From Isoetes taiwanensis (Eukaryota > Streptophyta > Lycopodiopsida > Isoetales > Isoetaceae), in contig JAJEKV010000086.1 in the NCBI GenBank assembly GCA_021234155.1, positions 312,001 through 376,000 of the forward strand: a stretch of 64,000 nucleotides of DNA. Direction: 5' to 3'. The notes beneath the pieces are model-generated. The model was not told the origin of the DNA, made no database searches, and worked only from the letters and a program-made list of their open reading frames with translations. Numbering within the stretch: the first letter of the stretch is position 1; every line of letters starts with the position of its first letter. Shown in pieces: positions 32,618 through 43,900 of this stretch. A program made the translations under genes and the position numbers.

Positions 32618-33184
32618 TGCGTTTGGGGGTCCGGGTTCGAACTCCCGAAGACAAACCGGAGGACCCGTGGATCTAACAGAGAGTCCGGGGACTATGTCAC
32701 GGGGATTTGGCCGAAAGAGAAGAAAAGAAGAGAACAGTAACAAATGAAAGAAAGATGATAAGCTTTGATATCAATGATGAAAATACATGAGCTCGCAATA
32801 GAGAGAAAACTCAAAGGAGACAAGACTCAAAAACTCATCTCTAAACTTATGAGCTAACTCTACTCATATATATAGTACAATGGCCTTGGGCCCAATATAG
32901 ACACTCGACCGATCTCTATGCCGACTCGAAGGAGGCCTCGATTTGCAGAATGTTGGCTGCGTCTCTTGAAGTGCTCTAGAATCACGCCGACGCCGATGCG
33001 GGCGGTGACAGTCCGCCACTTTGTCAAAGAAGGGCTCTTGACGGGAGCCAAAGGCTTTTGATCAAGGCTGTCCCTAGTCTTCTCGGGAGGCTTGGATGTC
33101 CGAATCTGGTTGATCGAGGATCTTTGAGCTTGACCGGTCCGACGTATGATGAATAGTCCCCGTATCAGAGGCACAGGACTAACA
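32618..33184 (-). repeat. 5' LTR of the gypsy element
   Basis: 567 bp, TG...CA ends, aligned with 22245-22814. Differences are dominated by short indels. Confidence 0.92.
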
Positions 33185-33189
33185 CTTGT
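33185..33189. repeat. Target-site duplication CTTGT, right
   Basis: Second copy of the 5-bp duplication created by insertion of the gypsy element. Confidence 0.92.
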
Positions 33190-33625
33190 TCGGGCTTTAT
33201 CCGTAACTTTTTGTGCCCGACAATCTTCGCCATTTCACAACTTGCAATGGTTAGAAGAGAACACATTCTATAAAAAAAGGAACATTATGTTAAATAATAT
33301 TGCATGAATTTTATCAACCAAGCCGAAAGGTTAATAACTTACCTGTGGTCATACACACATGACAAGCTAGAGTTGTCCACCCACTTATTCGCTTTTACAT
33401 GGTCAAAATGCACCCATGACATACCTAAGTCTCCACCGACGATTTCGTTCACTAAATCAACACCGTAACCTGGGGCTTGAAGCCATCTTAAAGATATAAC
33501 ACCTCTCCGCCTCATCCACATGTAATTGATGTGGGAATTTAGAACCCCAAAAACCGAAACATGCAATGTTTTTTTCAAGAATATAATCTTTTGATAATCA
33601 TCCATCCAATGGTACCATTGTCTCT
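33190..33625 (-). pseudogene. MULE-type transposase / FAR1-like protein, N-terminal exons (5' of the gypsy insertion)
   Basis: The exon ending at 33343 encodes QWYHWMDDYQKIIFLKKTL, GVISLRWLQAPGYGVDL and WVHFDHVKANKW and stops at a perfect donor (CACAG/GTAAGTT, minus strand). An acceptor (TTTTTTTATAG, near 33268) starts the next exon, which contains an ASCEM motif and, after a small frame change, EDCRAQKV; it leads into the CTTGT duplication. Joined across the insertion, these blocks precede the DDE-type core at 22236 in the same order as in intact family members. At least two small frame changes lie between 33190 and 33235. An upstream acceptor-like TGTAG marks the 5' end of the first visible exon (about 33625). 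Earlier exons were not found. Confidence 0.6.
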
Positions 33626-34110
33626 ACATTTGTCTACCCACCTTCTTAACTCCGAAGCAAATCAATTACATCAATAACATAATTCCGTATATAATGAAGG
33701 AAAGAAATAGTGGTATTTTCAAATACACCGGATTGGTTACATAGAGATTAGTTCTTTAAGCCATCCGCGGTCACCTTGAGGGAGGAGATGTCGAGTGAAC
33801 TTCAGCTTTGGAGTTATCTATATATGTTGTTGTTATGCATGAACTTCAAGTGCTTGATATGATAAGAACATCTTGTATAATTATATATCAATGGAAGTTT
33901 TGTATTGATATGTCTAATTATCTCAAAATAAGTTTGTTTATGAATTGTTCCGTGACTGGCGACCTATGCCAACGGGCCGTGGTTCTGCCTCGCCTTGATA
34001 TCAGAACGATAGTTTTTGACATCTTTCAGGCTGTGGGAATGAGGAGATAAGAATTTAATGAATTCTATTATAAAGTAGGATGGTTTGGTGTAGGAATAAT
34101 CGTTTTCTTT
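33626..34110. other. Non-coding stretch upstream of the transposase exons
   Basis: No supported gene. It could contain the remaining 5' exons or promoter of the transposase gene, but I cannot identify them. Confidence 0.35.
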
Positions 34111-34213
34111 CCTTTTCAAGGTGAGTAAATGTGATGCTTGGAAATGAGAATAACAATTTAGGAGTTGGGGATAGCAAGAATGCTCCTAGTATAACTAAAC
34201 GATTTTGGTAGCT

Positions 34214-34830
34214 ATGCAACAACAGGTAGCCACTATGCAATAGCAGATTGCCAAGAAGGAAGATGGCCTTGATGAAGGCAATAAGATTTTAAAGCAACTT
34301 AAAAGGAAAACTTTTAGTGGTAAGGATACCATATGTGAGGATGTTGATGCTTGGCCACATGGAATTGAATTCTATTTTGAAGTAAAGAAAATTGAAGTTG
34401 TTGAAGGCAACTATTGCTGATATGTCGACCGACTGACCGCCAAGATGTGGTGGGATGAGTATGAGAAAGATAGTCTTTGTTCGAAAACCAAATTACATGG
34501 AGTACATTTAAAGATGCATATAAACCCATGTTATTTGTCCGGCCGGCTTTGAATTAGAGCAGATGAATAAACTTTATTATCTGTTCAAGAGGACATCGTG
34601 GATGGATATACCAATAAGTCCAGGGCATTACAGCCATATGGACCCACTATGATAGCGGCACATTTAGCTGATAAGTTTATTTGTGTGTTGAAGCCAACGC
34701 TGACTTTATTAGTAGGAGGAATGACGTGTTCTAGTTTGGAGGAAGCTATAAGAGTCCCTAAGTTTAAAGAACAAGTCGATAGGATTAAGGAAAGTCGAAG
34801 AAGCATCCAAACTCTAAAAAATCAAGAAAG
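34214..34830 (+). pseudogene. Gypsy-type Gag relic
   Basis: From the ATG at 34214 the frame reads a Gln-rich start with an early stop, then TFSGKDTICEDVDAWPHGIE and, after another stop, KMWWDEYEKDSLC. This is the Retrotrans_gag pattern (a D-V-x-x-W segment, then WW-x-x-Y). A later frame (about 34600-34790) gives the C-terminal Gag part with YGPTMIAAHLADKFI and CSSLEEAI. Three stops and one frame change mark it as old. It lies on the opposite strand from the 22245-33184 element and has a different sequence, so it is a separate family. Confidence 0.65.
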
Positions 34831-34889
34831 GAAAATCCCTCATAAGGAGGATCGGAGGGAGAGAGGGAGAGAGAGAAATGAAATGGAAT

Positions 34890-35369
34890 GAAACATTTAT
34901 TACGCTTTGTTGAGACCTATCAGTCTATACGACTAAGATATTTACAAATAACATATTTATTTATATCACGCCCCCTCTCATATTTCCTCACTATCATACC
35001 GTTTCTACATCAGCTACATCATCATTATTTAGTATCTCCTCTTCCTCTTCCTCTATTCGATCCAATTTTTATATTTTCTACGACATTGCTTTTCAAACAT
35101 AAACCCCTTTTTTTTTTCATTACTTCATGTATATAAACACTCACTTGACTCACAGGAAGTTCAAACAGTTCAATTAGCAATGTAGCATGTATTTTGTATC
35201 TGCTTATGATGCCTTCATATCTAACGCATATAGTTAGGGTATGTGCTTCATTCTCAATCAACCTACCTGAGCATAGGTCACATATCCGTTGTGCTCTTTC
35301 AACCCTTCTCCAACGTCATGTTTCAATCTTCAAATAATGAGGGCTCAATCTTAGACACAGAATAGGCTG
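34890..35369. other. Non-coding stretch
   Basis: Begins after a GA-rich tract (34851-34880) and is T/C-rich to about 35110. No gene seen. Confidence 0.45.
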
Positions 35370-35620
35370 AAAAGTCTTGGGGCTTGACTGTAGCCTGCCG
35401 GGTGCATAGCCAAAGGGGCTACTCCTGGGTTGCATCTCCCCAGTCCCGATGAGGCAGGAGGGCCCACTGCCTCCAGAGGCATGCATGCCCATTACAGGCG
35501 GCTAGAGAGCCACACTGCTCGTCTACGACTTGAACCCACTAAGGTGACGCATCACCTAGGAGATGTCGAGCCCATACCTTGCCCACATGCAAGTGGCAAA
35601 CTATCGTGCCTAGCCCACAA
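35370..35620 (+). repeat. Dispersed repeat, copy 1 of an inverted pair
   Basis: AAAGTCTTGG to CCCATACCTTGCCCACA matches 37262-37523 in inverted orientation, sharing AGCCAAAGGGGCTACTC, ACTTGAACCC, CATCACCTAG and GAGCCCATACCTTGCCCACA. Overall identity is moderate. The family is not recognised. Confidence 0.7.
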
Positions 35621-36040
35621 TGTTCTCCAAACCATCGCCAAGACAAGAGGGATCAACCCAGAATGGGACATGTCCTCTTTATATGCCGGGCGCCCCCACC
35701 ACCCACAAAGCGGCTCTTATGCATGTGAACACATTAATTGAGAATTAATGAGGCTATCTAGGTACATCATCTACCAAGGCTATCAGGGTCTCTATCCCCC
35801 TTCCCAATACACAGGAGTGCGTATAGAAATAGAACGTCATCATCCATAGAACTGAAATATAGAATAACACGCAAAGAGTACACTGGAAATACTTGATAGA
35901 TAAGAGCAGAATACAAGGACTTGAGCTAGAAGGCTCAAGACCCATACATTGAAATCAGATTGGGTTAGGAATGTTTCAAATCCTCCCGGAAATCAAGTAC
36001 ACACATGAAAAAAGATGCAAGGTAATATCCTCAAAGGAAT

Positions 36041-36110
36041 ATAGGTAGCCTCAGCTGGCAAAGGTATGTGGCTTGTAACTAGAGAGTTGAAAGTTTGAAC
36101 CCCAGCCGCA
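36041..36110 (+). mobile_element. tRNA-like SINE head candidate
   Basis: A-box TAGCCTCAGCTGG (36046) and, about 47 bp on, B-box-like GTTTGAACC (36093-36101), with one mismatch from consensus. Spacing fits polymerase III promoters. No cloverleaf or tail is identified. Confidence 0.35.
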
Positions 36111-36435
36111 ACTACCATTTCAGATTCGCAGTGATGACCATCTTTGTACTATACCCATATGGTCATCACATGAACCAGGAGGAAGGGAAACATTGTCACC
36201 CAAAAGGATTATGTTTCTTTTAAAAAGAGGCTGGTCCCTGAAAAATGGAGAATCATGAGTAATGTAGGATAGTAGGTCACCCGGATTAATGAGTTTGATA
36301 AAAATGCCGCTTATGGGAACTGCGGGGAAACCATCCACAAGCTAGTGGTTGGAATTCAGAAAATTAAAATAGAGAGCAGCCAGTACACAGTGTGGGTGGT
36401 TTGCAAAATGCTCGTACTGAGGAGACATCTGAATG

Positions 36436-36870
36436 GCACAAGCTATTACTCTTGAGAAAGCAAAAGAAGGACTAGATATACATGCTTATGCTATTGGTGG
36501 AGATCCTCCAAAATATCTTGCTAGTGGCGCTATCCATCTTCTAAGTAACTTGCCTTCAAATTCGCCATTTTCCGATTGACAAGATATGCACAATTTTATT
36601 TCACCTAGATTGGTTGATCAGTTGGGATTGCATGTGATTGCGCGACATCCTAGATCTGTAGAACTAGCAGATGGTGTGATTAAGATGCCAAATGATTTTG
36701 TTCCTTGGCTAAAATTTGAACTCTGTGGGTTAGTGTTCTCAGGCTAATTTTGTAGTACTTGATTTGGATAAATATGGCTTAATTTCGAAATGTCATGGTT
36801 TAAAGTCATAGATGCTTATATAGATTATAAGGAAAGGCTATCCTTTGCATATTGTCAAATGACTCATTTA
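36436..36870 (+). pseudogene. Gypsy-type aspartic protease relic
   Basis: The frame reads HAYAIGGDPPKYLASGAIHL, then HNFISPRLVDQLGL and VELADGVIKMP. After a frame change it continues KVIDAYIDYKERLSF. These are blocks of the plant gypsy protease and its link to RT. The active site, normally an Asp-Ser-Gly before HNFIS, is replaced by a stop and unrelated residues, so the enzyme is dead. It probably belongs to the same old element as the Gag relic at 34214-34830, separated by later insertions. Confidence 0.7.
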
Positions 36871-37261
36871 AGAGATTGAGTAGTATTCTACGGTGATGTT
36901 CCAGATAATATACTATATAAATATTTGATTATAATCGCCACATCGCTAGTACATGTCAAGTATGACGGCATGTACACGACTCTCGCAAGGGGTTGTACCA
37001 TGGAGCACAACCATTGAAACCTATTATACATGTGAATGTAACCCCATGTTGCCATGTGGTAATACCCTAATGGGCCCTATGGCCCATTAGATTCCAACCC
37101 TAAAAGCGGAGCTAAAAGAGGCAAGAACCTTCTGATGATGATCCTAGATTCGCCACATAAATTCCCACCAATGTAGTCTATGCATTGACCCCACCCGGGT
37201 GGCGAGGCTAGACCAGCCAAAGGAATGCTTGTCCGCTATAATCGATCGCCTGACATGTAAC
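36871..37261. other. Non-coding stretch with a 24-bp palindrome
   Basis: CTAATGGGCC (37067-37076) and GGCCCATTAG (37081-37090) form perfect 10-bp arms around CTAT. Each arm holds a TGGGCC (site II-like) element. No gene start is visible nearby, so regulatory meaning is uncertain. Confidence 0.5.
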
Positions 37262-37523
37262 GCCTCATCGGGAAGGCATAATAACTTGCGATCGTGGTGT
37301 GGGCAAGGTATGGGCTCAACACTTGCTAGGTGATGTGTCACCCTCGCTGGGGTTCAAGTCATGTACGAGTATGAGAAACCATGGCTCCCGCTCGCCTCAG
37401 AAGCTGGCATGGAACTTCCGAGGGGAGTGATCTCCTCTTTGCTTCGGCCGGATCTGAAGATGCAGCCCGTGAGTAGCCCCTTTGGCTACACCCCTGGTAG
37501 GCTATGGTCAAGTTCCAAGACTT
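37262..37523 (-). repeat. Dispersed repeat, copy 2 of an inverted pair
   Basis: Inverted partner of 35370-35620, about 1.6 kb away. The dead gypsy protease lies between the copies. It could be a second independent copy or a terminal inverted repeat. Confidence 0.7.
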
Positions 37524-40500
37524 ATCAGCTTATCTGCAAAGTATGCACAAGAGGGGCGGATGGAATGGACTACCTAACGGCCATGTTCTTAAGCTAGCCA
37601 AATCCATTTGCCATAAATTTTGTCTACATTGACTCATGGAAATCCAAGCCATCAGTCGATCTCCATGAGTCCGAGCCTGGATAGGATTCCCCTTGTTGAT
37701 ATTATTATTGTATATTTTATGCTATGATATTGTTATGGTGATTCCACCCTTCGAGATAGTTGTATATGTGCTGATGATATTATGTGCTTATGTTTATCCG
37801 CTTTCTCGAAGCTAGGGTCGCATTCCGGTGCAGATAGGATGAATGACATATCTAATCTTCTCATGTCGGATTCTTGCTCACCATCAAGAGTCTGAAGTCA
37901 AATAGACGGCCTCATGTTGGCAAGCTTGTGCTGACAGGAGGGAACCTCTTGTTCATATACAGTCAAGGCATCGTATATGAGCAAGGAGCATCACAATGGT
38001 ATGAGAGCTATGATCTTGGTTGGCCAAGATCGAGCAATGACCATCTCCCAGTAGTACTAACAATCTTTGATATTCAGTCTTGGAGCTAAAATCATAAGCA
38101 AGAGCCGTGAGTAATGGATTTTTTTTTCTATGTTAGAATAAGGAGCTAGCTGAGGGTAGTTAGCAATTACATAAGAAATTTTCAAGAAAACTTAAAATTC
38201 GGGCCAAAAAGGGCTAGCTAGGAGTGGTTAGCATTTACATAAGAAATTTTCAAAGAAACTTAAAATCTAGGCCAAAATTGACTCGACCACTCGCACCATG
38301 TGCAGGGACCACATCAGGATAATCCTAATGGCCTCCTGTATGCGGGGTGGACCAAGTTTTACCCTAATGGATAATATAAAAAATTAAATGACATTACATT
38401 TTCAAATGCTTTTTATAGATATAGATAGATATAGATAGTATAGAAACTTGATTGGAAAAAAAAAGTCTTAATAAAAATAATATGATTGTCGAGCAACCAT
38501 CGCTTAATATGTAAGTCACCAAAAAAATAAGATGGCATTTGCAAGAAGAAAAAATCAAGCCAAGAAAAAGAGCAAGCAACAAAATGCAGAGGGTCACAAA
38601 GAAAGCTTCATGCCCAAGAGAACAACATAGGGCCTATGCAAAGAGATTAGCCTATGTTTGCTACCGATTCAAAATCCGCAAGGCAAAGGGCAAGTTATGT
38701 TTAATTGGCTTGGCGCAGTGCACGATTTTCTACTAGGTCCGGGTCGAGACTTACCTAGGGTCTAGGTCATGAACTAGGTTTTAGGAGCGCTTGTCACCAA
38801 TGTCCATGGCGCTGAGGAATACAAGAGACTCCTAGATTGCCGATTAAGATACAAAAAAGAAAACACTTCTTCAACTCCAGTATATCCAAGCAATGTACCT
38901 TATAAGAACGATGATGCATTCTATTATGTATCTAAGAGGTCAATCAGGAGTTTAGTGATACGGTTCATGTATATTTGGATTGTTGTAACAACACAATCAT
39001 AGAACCCACAATAAAATAATAGAACATTGACTAAAGAAAATTTATTCATGCACAATTGATACGGCAGCACCATTAACCACCCAACCGTATCCACTGGGTT
39101 ATGGCAAAATACAAGTGCTATGGCAAATACAAAGCTTTGGCATCTGGCTTATTGGCCCTCCAGGCTAGTCTCACTACTCCAAGTAGCCACACATCGAAAA
39201 GCAATAGCAAATCAGAATGTCACCAGAGTAGTAATGTTGTCACGCTTTTGGCCATTGTTCCCTCATACGGATGAACCACGAGATTCGCCACCTTCAATTC
39301 GAAACTAGACTCCAAGCCGGTTTCAATGAGGTAAATGTGACCTCAATTGAGCTCTAGTTGCCGACATATCTCTAACCCAAGTTTAGGTTCTATCTCTCCA
39401 CCCACTTTAGCCTTTTTAAAGGTGCGCTTGCCTTTTTATATCAAAAATAGCTCCTTTGCCTTTTAATTAGATTATATGACTTATCATATGGAATATTATC
39501 TATGGGCTGCTCCCTCAACGAATAATCATCCCAATGATAGTGCCTCGAACCCTTCCATAAATATCAATAGTTCTTATAACTGTGCTAGATGTTTCCCTTG
39601 ATTTTGATGTTATAGCTCAGCCCCTTTATATTATTAGGTGACTTAGGAATAACATTTACATAATTTTTGCCATATTCCAATAACCCATTCGTCGTGGACC
39701 ACTCCCTCGTGCTTGCTCCATATCATTTAGATTCAAAGGCATATCCTGTGTAGGTGCCACAGATTGTAGATGTAGATCTATTCTGGGTGATAACATCAAA
39801 TTTACAGTTTTGAAATTCAACGGCCAGAATGTGACATTTGTTTATAAGTGGGTCATGGATTGTAAAATGGATGGCAGGACATACAGATAACAGAATTAAA
39901 ATAATCCCGAATGTGAGCAGGTCTACAAAGAACAATAAAATGGGTCAAGCTTCAGGCTTTCAAGTCGGTTATCCCTTCAGATTTGATATTTCAAGTCGGC
40001 TCATGTTCGTGTTCATATGTAGTCGAAATTGCATGTGCTCAAACACACATGGCCAATTCCCCCTTGCAAAGGCATTCTGAGTTTAGCATGGATGATCTTA
40101 TGTCAGACATCTTGTTTTCTGATGGTACTGTGCAGGAATTTATGAGTTAGAGTGACCTTATTCGACCAGATTTGTTGGGTAGCATTTTCCAGCTTAAATT
40201 TATAGCTTGATTAACAATGTGACAGTTATAACACCATAGACTGTTGTTCAAAATGCTTTTACTACAAGTTCAGGGAGTTTATATTTCAGATTTTCCCACC
40301 AGACCGAACTCGAATTGATGGCACCAATGCTAGCTATGCATAGGATAAGGGTACCAAAGTTATAGAGATTCCTTATAGGGCTAATGTTCGGCTGCTTATG
40401 CAAAACACTACTCTGCAGAACGAGGCCCATCCTTTCCATTTGCATGGGTCTGATTTCTGGAATTGTGGGCACCATGTGAACACTTCGTGAGCCATAGCTA

Positions 40501-40690
40501 TGCACAAATTTTTTTTTCAAATGAACAAATGCCTTTTTTTTATTTTTACAAACCCGCTAGTCATTAGGGGATGTTGGAATATTCCATATTCACTTAATAT
40601 GCATGCACATACATCCTATGATCACTCACATGCACGCATACGCACATTGATGACTAGATAGGGCCGACATCATATTGTCTCACCCGGATA
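37524..40690. other. Non-coding stretch
   Basis: About 3.2 kb AT-rich without convincing genes. It contains a 68-bp tandem duplication (38143-38280) and a short GATATA-type array near 38415-38440. Short open frames on both strands have no family resemblance. Confidence 0.45.
38143..38280. repeat. 68-bp imperfect tandem duplication
   Basis: TTACATAAGAAATTTTCA occurs at 38167 and 38235 within two similar units that both begin with GCTAGCT. Confidence 0.8.
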
Positions 40691-40967
40691 TATACCCGAG
40701 TCAATGATCACCTTAGATAACTTTTAGGCGCTTCACTCTAGAGCCGTAAAGGCCGGTGCTTGCTTTTTTTGTACATTTTGCTTTCTATCTTTATATAAAG
40801 ACTACCGGAGTTTTTGCTTTATTATCGCTAAGGTTTTTCCCTCAAAACCCTTCGAGCTGGGTTTTGGTCCTAGACAAAGAATACGCCTACTCAGGTTTTT
40901 TTTTCTTTGGGTCCTATAGGCCAATTAGTTTTTGTGAATGGTAAAAACTCATTCAATTCAATTCAAA
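40690..40967 (+). mobile_element. LINE-type 3' end with (ATTCA)n tail
   Basis: The body shares GCTAAGGTTTTTCCC, AAAACCCTT and TTTGGGTCCTATAGGCCAA with 47540-47680 and, inverted, with 60240-60370. It ends GGTAAAAACTC followed by three ATTCA units (40951-40966). It is a 5'-truncated copy with no coding sequence left. Confidence 0.55.
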
Positions 40968-43900
40968 TTTTAACAATAGCATTTCCGATCAGTTTTTCTA
41001 TAGTTTTTCCTAACAACTTCCCAAGTTGCATTGCCAAAAAATGCGCAGCCATGTAAGAGCAGAGAAAGTTGCTAATGCTAGAGATTACGTGTAAGTTTCA
41101 AAAATGATTCCAATGAAGAACCGCCGGGTCGCATCAATGTTTTCCTTGCACACTTTGGCAAATAACTCTGTATCTGATACTTAGATCAACAGGATCATCA
41201 CTCATTATCAAAGCTACAGTCTTTTCAAACTCTTGATGGTCTGCAATACCATTTGAAGTCTTTTTATCATCTCCTTCTTACTGGTTTTTTATTTACACTT
41301 GAAGATGGAGAACAAATGAGAAATTCTCCCTGGCTATATTTACAACATCTGCAACATATTCTATTTTTATAGAGAATGATCTCTTCATCAATTTCCTTAG
41401 CCACCATTTTAGCTCTGAAACCTTCCCATGCTCTCCTTTGGTGTGATTGGAGCAGAAAAGTTTCCACATCATTCCAATGTGTATCTCATGCAAATACCTT
41501 CCTATAAAATAGAATGGCCGGACATCTTTGAATTGGGATGCACCCATCCTAAAAATACCGCTTTTTGGATGCCTACCGCGCTTTTTCATAAATTCATGAT
41601 GCATCATAAATGCATGCCGGACGAGTAATGTTTATGTTTCAGATCATCGATATATAGTAATGAGTGTTTTTATGACCTTCCAAATAGTATGTGATATAAT
41701 GGTGGATCTGCTTGTTTGTCCAAAGAGAATTTGATCCTCGCGATTGACCAAAGAAGTTCTCCAAGAAAGTTTTCTACGATACAAATAACCCAAAAGGGAG
41801 GTTATCCGACATATTGCTAAACTACATTACTTGCCATTTGTGCCTAAAGCTATGCAAAGGAAACTTTGCTAATCTATAAATCAATATGTGCATAAAAAGA
41901 CTGAGTACTTTTTTCTCGTTTTCCCCACTTATCTTTACCTCCTTCCTCATAATTCCAATATTCTCAACTTACATCATCATTCTTCCGCCAACTCTAGAGG
42001 ACATACAGTAGTTTAGACACACCTCACTTCTCACAATCTCCATAAATGTTATCTTTCTTGTAGAATTTTTTGATTCTGCTCTTTTTAGAACATAGTACGA
42101 TTGCTAGAATTGAGTGGTTGACTTATACTTTATAGTCTTGGCAAAGACAAAGTTGGCCTATAGATTAGCTGATCTCACATGCACAATTGCAATATTCTAC
42201 ATGCATGTTCCTAGATGAATTTAAGCTATCCAAGAGCATTTGCGTACTCACATGATGAATGCCTAATATTTGAATGAGATATTAGCAACTTGAAGGAAAG
42301 CTTATTTTTCGACCGGATGGAGCAAGGCAGACTGGATCGGCTTTTTAATGCATGTTTTGTACCGTAATATGGTGAGATTTTTGCACTTTTGGTTCTTTTT
42401 TTGCAATATAATCTATCGTGGTTTACTCATTTGCTCTAGTTTCTTTGCAAAGATAAGATCGCCGAGGTTTTTGCCCATTGTCTAGGCACCCTTTCTATCC
42501 GCCGAAGCCGATGTAATTGTCTTCTTCAAGTCCGCATAATGTAAAGAATAATGTTTTGAAAATACTTTTTGTTCTCATAAAGAATAGGGGAAGAGAAGGC
42601 TTTGCTCCTGTGTCCCGCCGTAAAAACACAGATTTGTTTTTCTAGGTCTTTTTCCCTTTGCCCAAGGTTGAAGGACTTGGAATTTTACCCAATGCGCCAA
42701 GGTCCCAAACTCAATCTAATTTCTATCTTCTAATAGCATCTATTCAATGTATGACGTATATGACTAAATAAACTTTTTCCCAATGCATGGTTGCATTTTC
42801 ATGTTTGAATGATGAATAGTACATGTTCTTTACGTTACACTTATGCATCTTATATAGCCTGCAGTTAATGAATAGTCTTAGTTGCATTTACCGATGCATT
42901 ATACTAAATTATGCAATAAGGGCACCAAATGTATATAACTAAGTAAATGGGTGCCGAATGATGTTGGATGACGCCGACATTCAAATCAAGCTCAACTTTC
43001 TAGAATCTAAGTTATTGCATGAGATATGAAGAATACGACATTTGAAAATACCAAAAGAATGAACATATGATAAGCATCTTTATTAGCGTTGCATTGAAGG
43101 GTGGTCTTTTTAGATGATTTTAAGGTGACGGGCATTATTATGCATTAAGGTATATTCATGTCTAATTTTAAATCTTTGTCAATGTTGGTCCACATGGATA
43201 TAGTTGTAAGGTCGCAAATAACTCTTAAATATTTAATTAGATTACATTGAAGATTTTGATGTACCCCAGAACATAAGAATAGCATGCACTGATTCTGAAA
43301 TATTATCATCCAATTATGGGCATCATGTACTGTATCAGAATTGTGATTGCATGCATTTTGATTGCCCTTGAAATTTTATTGTGTAATTCAGGAATTTAGC
43401 TCAAAGAAAATAGTTTGTTGCTTCTACATTGCGAACAACCTTTGTGTCTCCGCAATTGGAAACAATATTTGTAGTAACCAAAGAACATTTGTAGTAACAT
43501 TAGTAAAAATATAGCAAAGATAAATATATCTTGGACAAAATGTCCCAAATTAATTGAATGAACTCAAGATTGCGGTGGTCATCTTGCAAATAAAAGGGAG
43601 CAAGAATTATATTATACGATTATGCCTATTGGAGAGCTATTGCATAGAAGATTATGCCCCATTGAGCTTATAGCATATTTTTAATCCCTCAAGTAGCATA
43701 ACCGTAGAAGGATGGCCTAGATATCAACACTATTTTTTTAGTTTAGAAACAATTGAACTTTCATGCATATGTAATCTATGCATGGCTTGTTTCATGCATG
43801 TATAGGACTAGTATTTAACACAAAAATCACAACAATGAACTCAATGAAGATTTTGATGGTGACAGAGGCGCACATTCTGCTTTTGTTACCACGCTTGTCC

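Larger units (their letters stand above)
22245..33184 (-). mobile_element. Ty3/gypsy-type LTR retrotransposon, 10.9 kb, inserted in the transposase gene
   Basis: LTRs at 22245-22814 (3') and 32618-33184 (5') have TG...CA ends and are bounded by CTTGT duplications. In the minus-strand direction the order is 5' LTR, primer site, Gag with zinc knuckle, aspartic protease, reverse transcriptase, RNase H, integrase, about 3.6 kb of extra coding sequence, polypurine tract, 3' LTR. Protease-RT-RNase H-integrase order defines the Ty3/gypsy class. Every domain is split over two or three frames by small indels, so the copy as sequenced cannot encode a working polyprotein. It is visibly more GC-rich than its flanks. 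The large size, Asp-tRNA-like primer site and DGG-type protease suggest the Tat/Athila side of plant gypsy elements, though this is tentative. Confidence 0.93.

Noticed and set aside
32618-32645. tRNA T-arm-like GGGTTCGAACTCCC at the inner edge of the gypsy 5' LTR
   Set aside because: It lies inside the LTR at an edge shared with the other LTR, where the motif is not conserved exactly; most likely chance.
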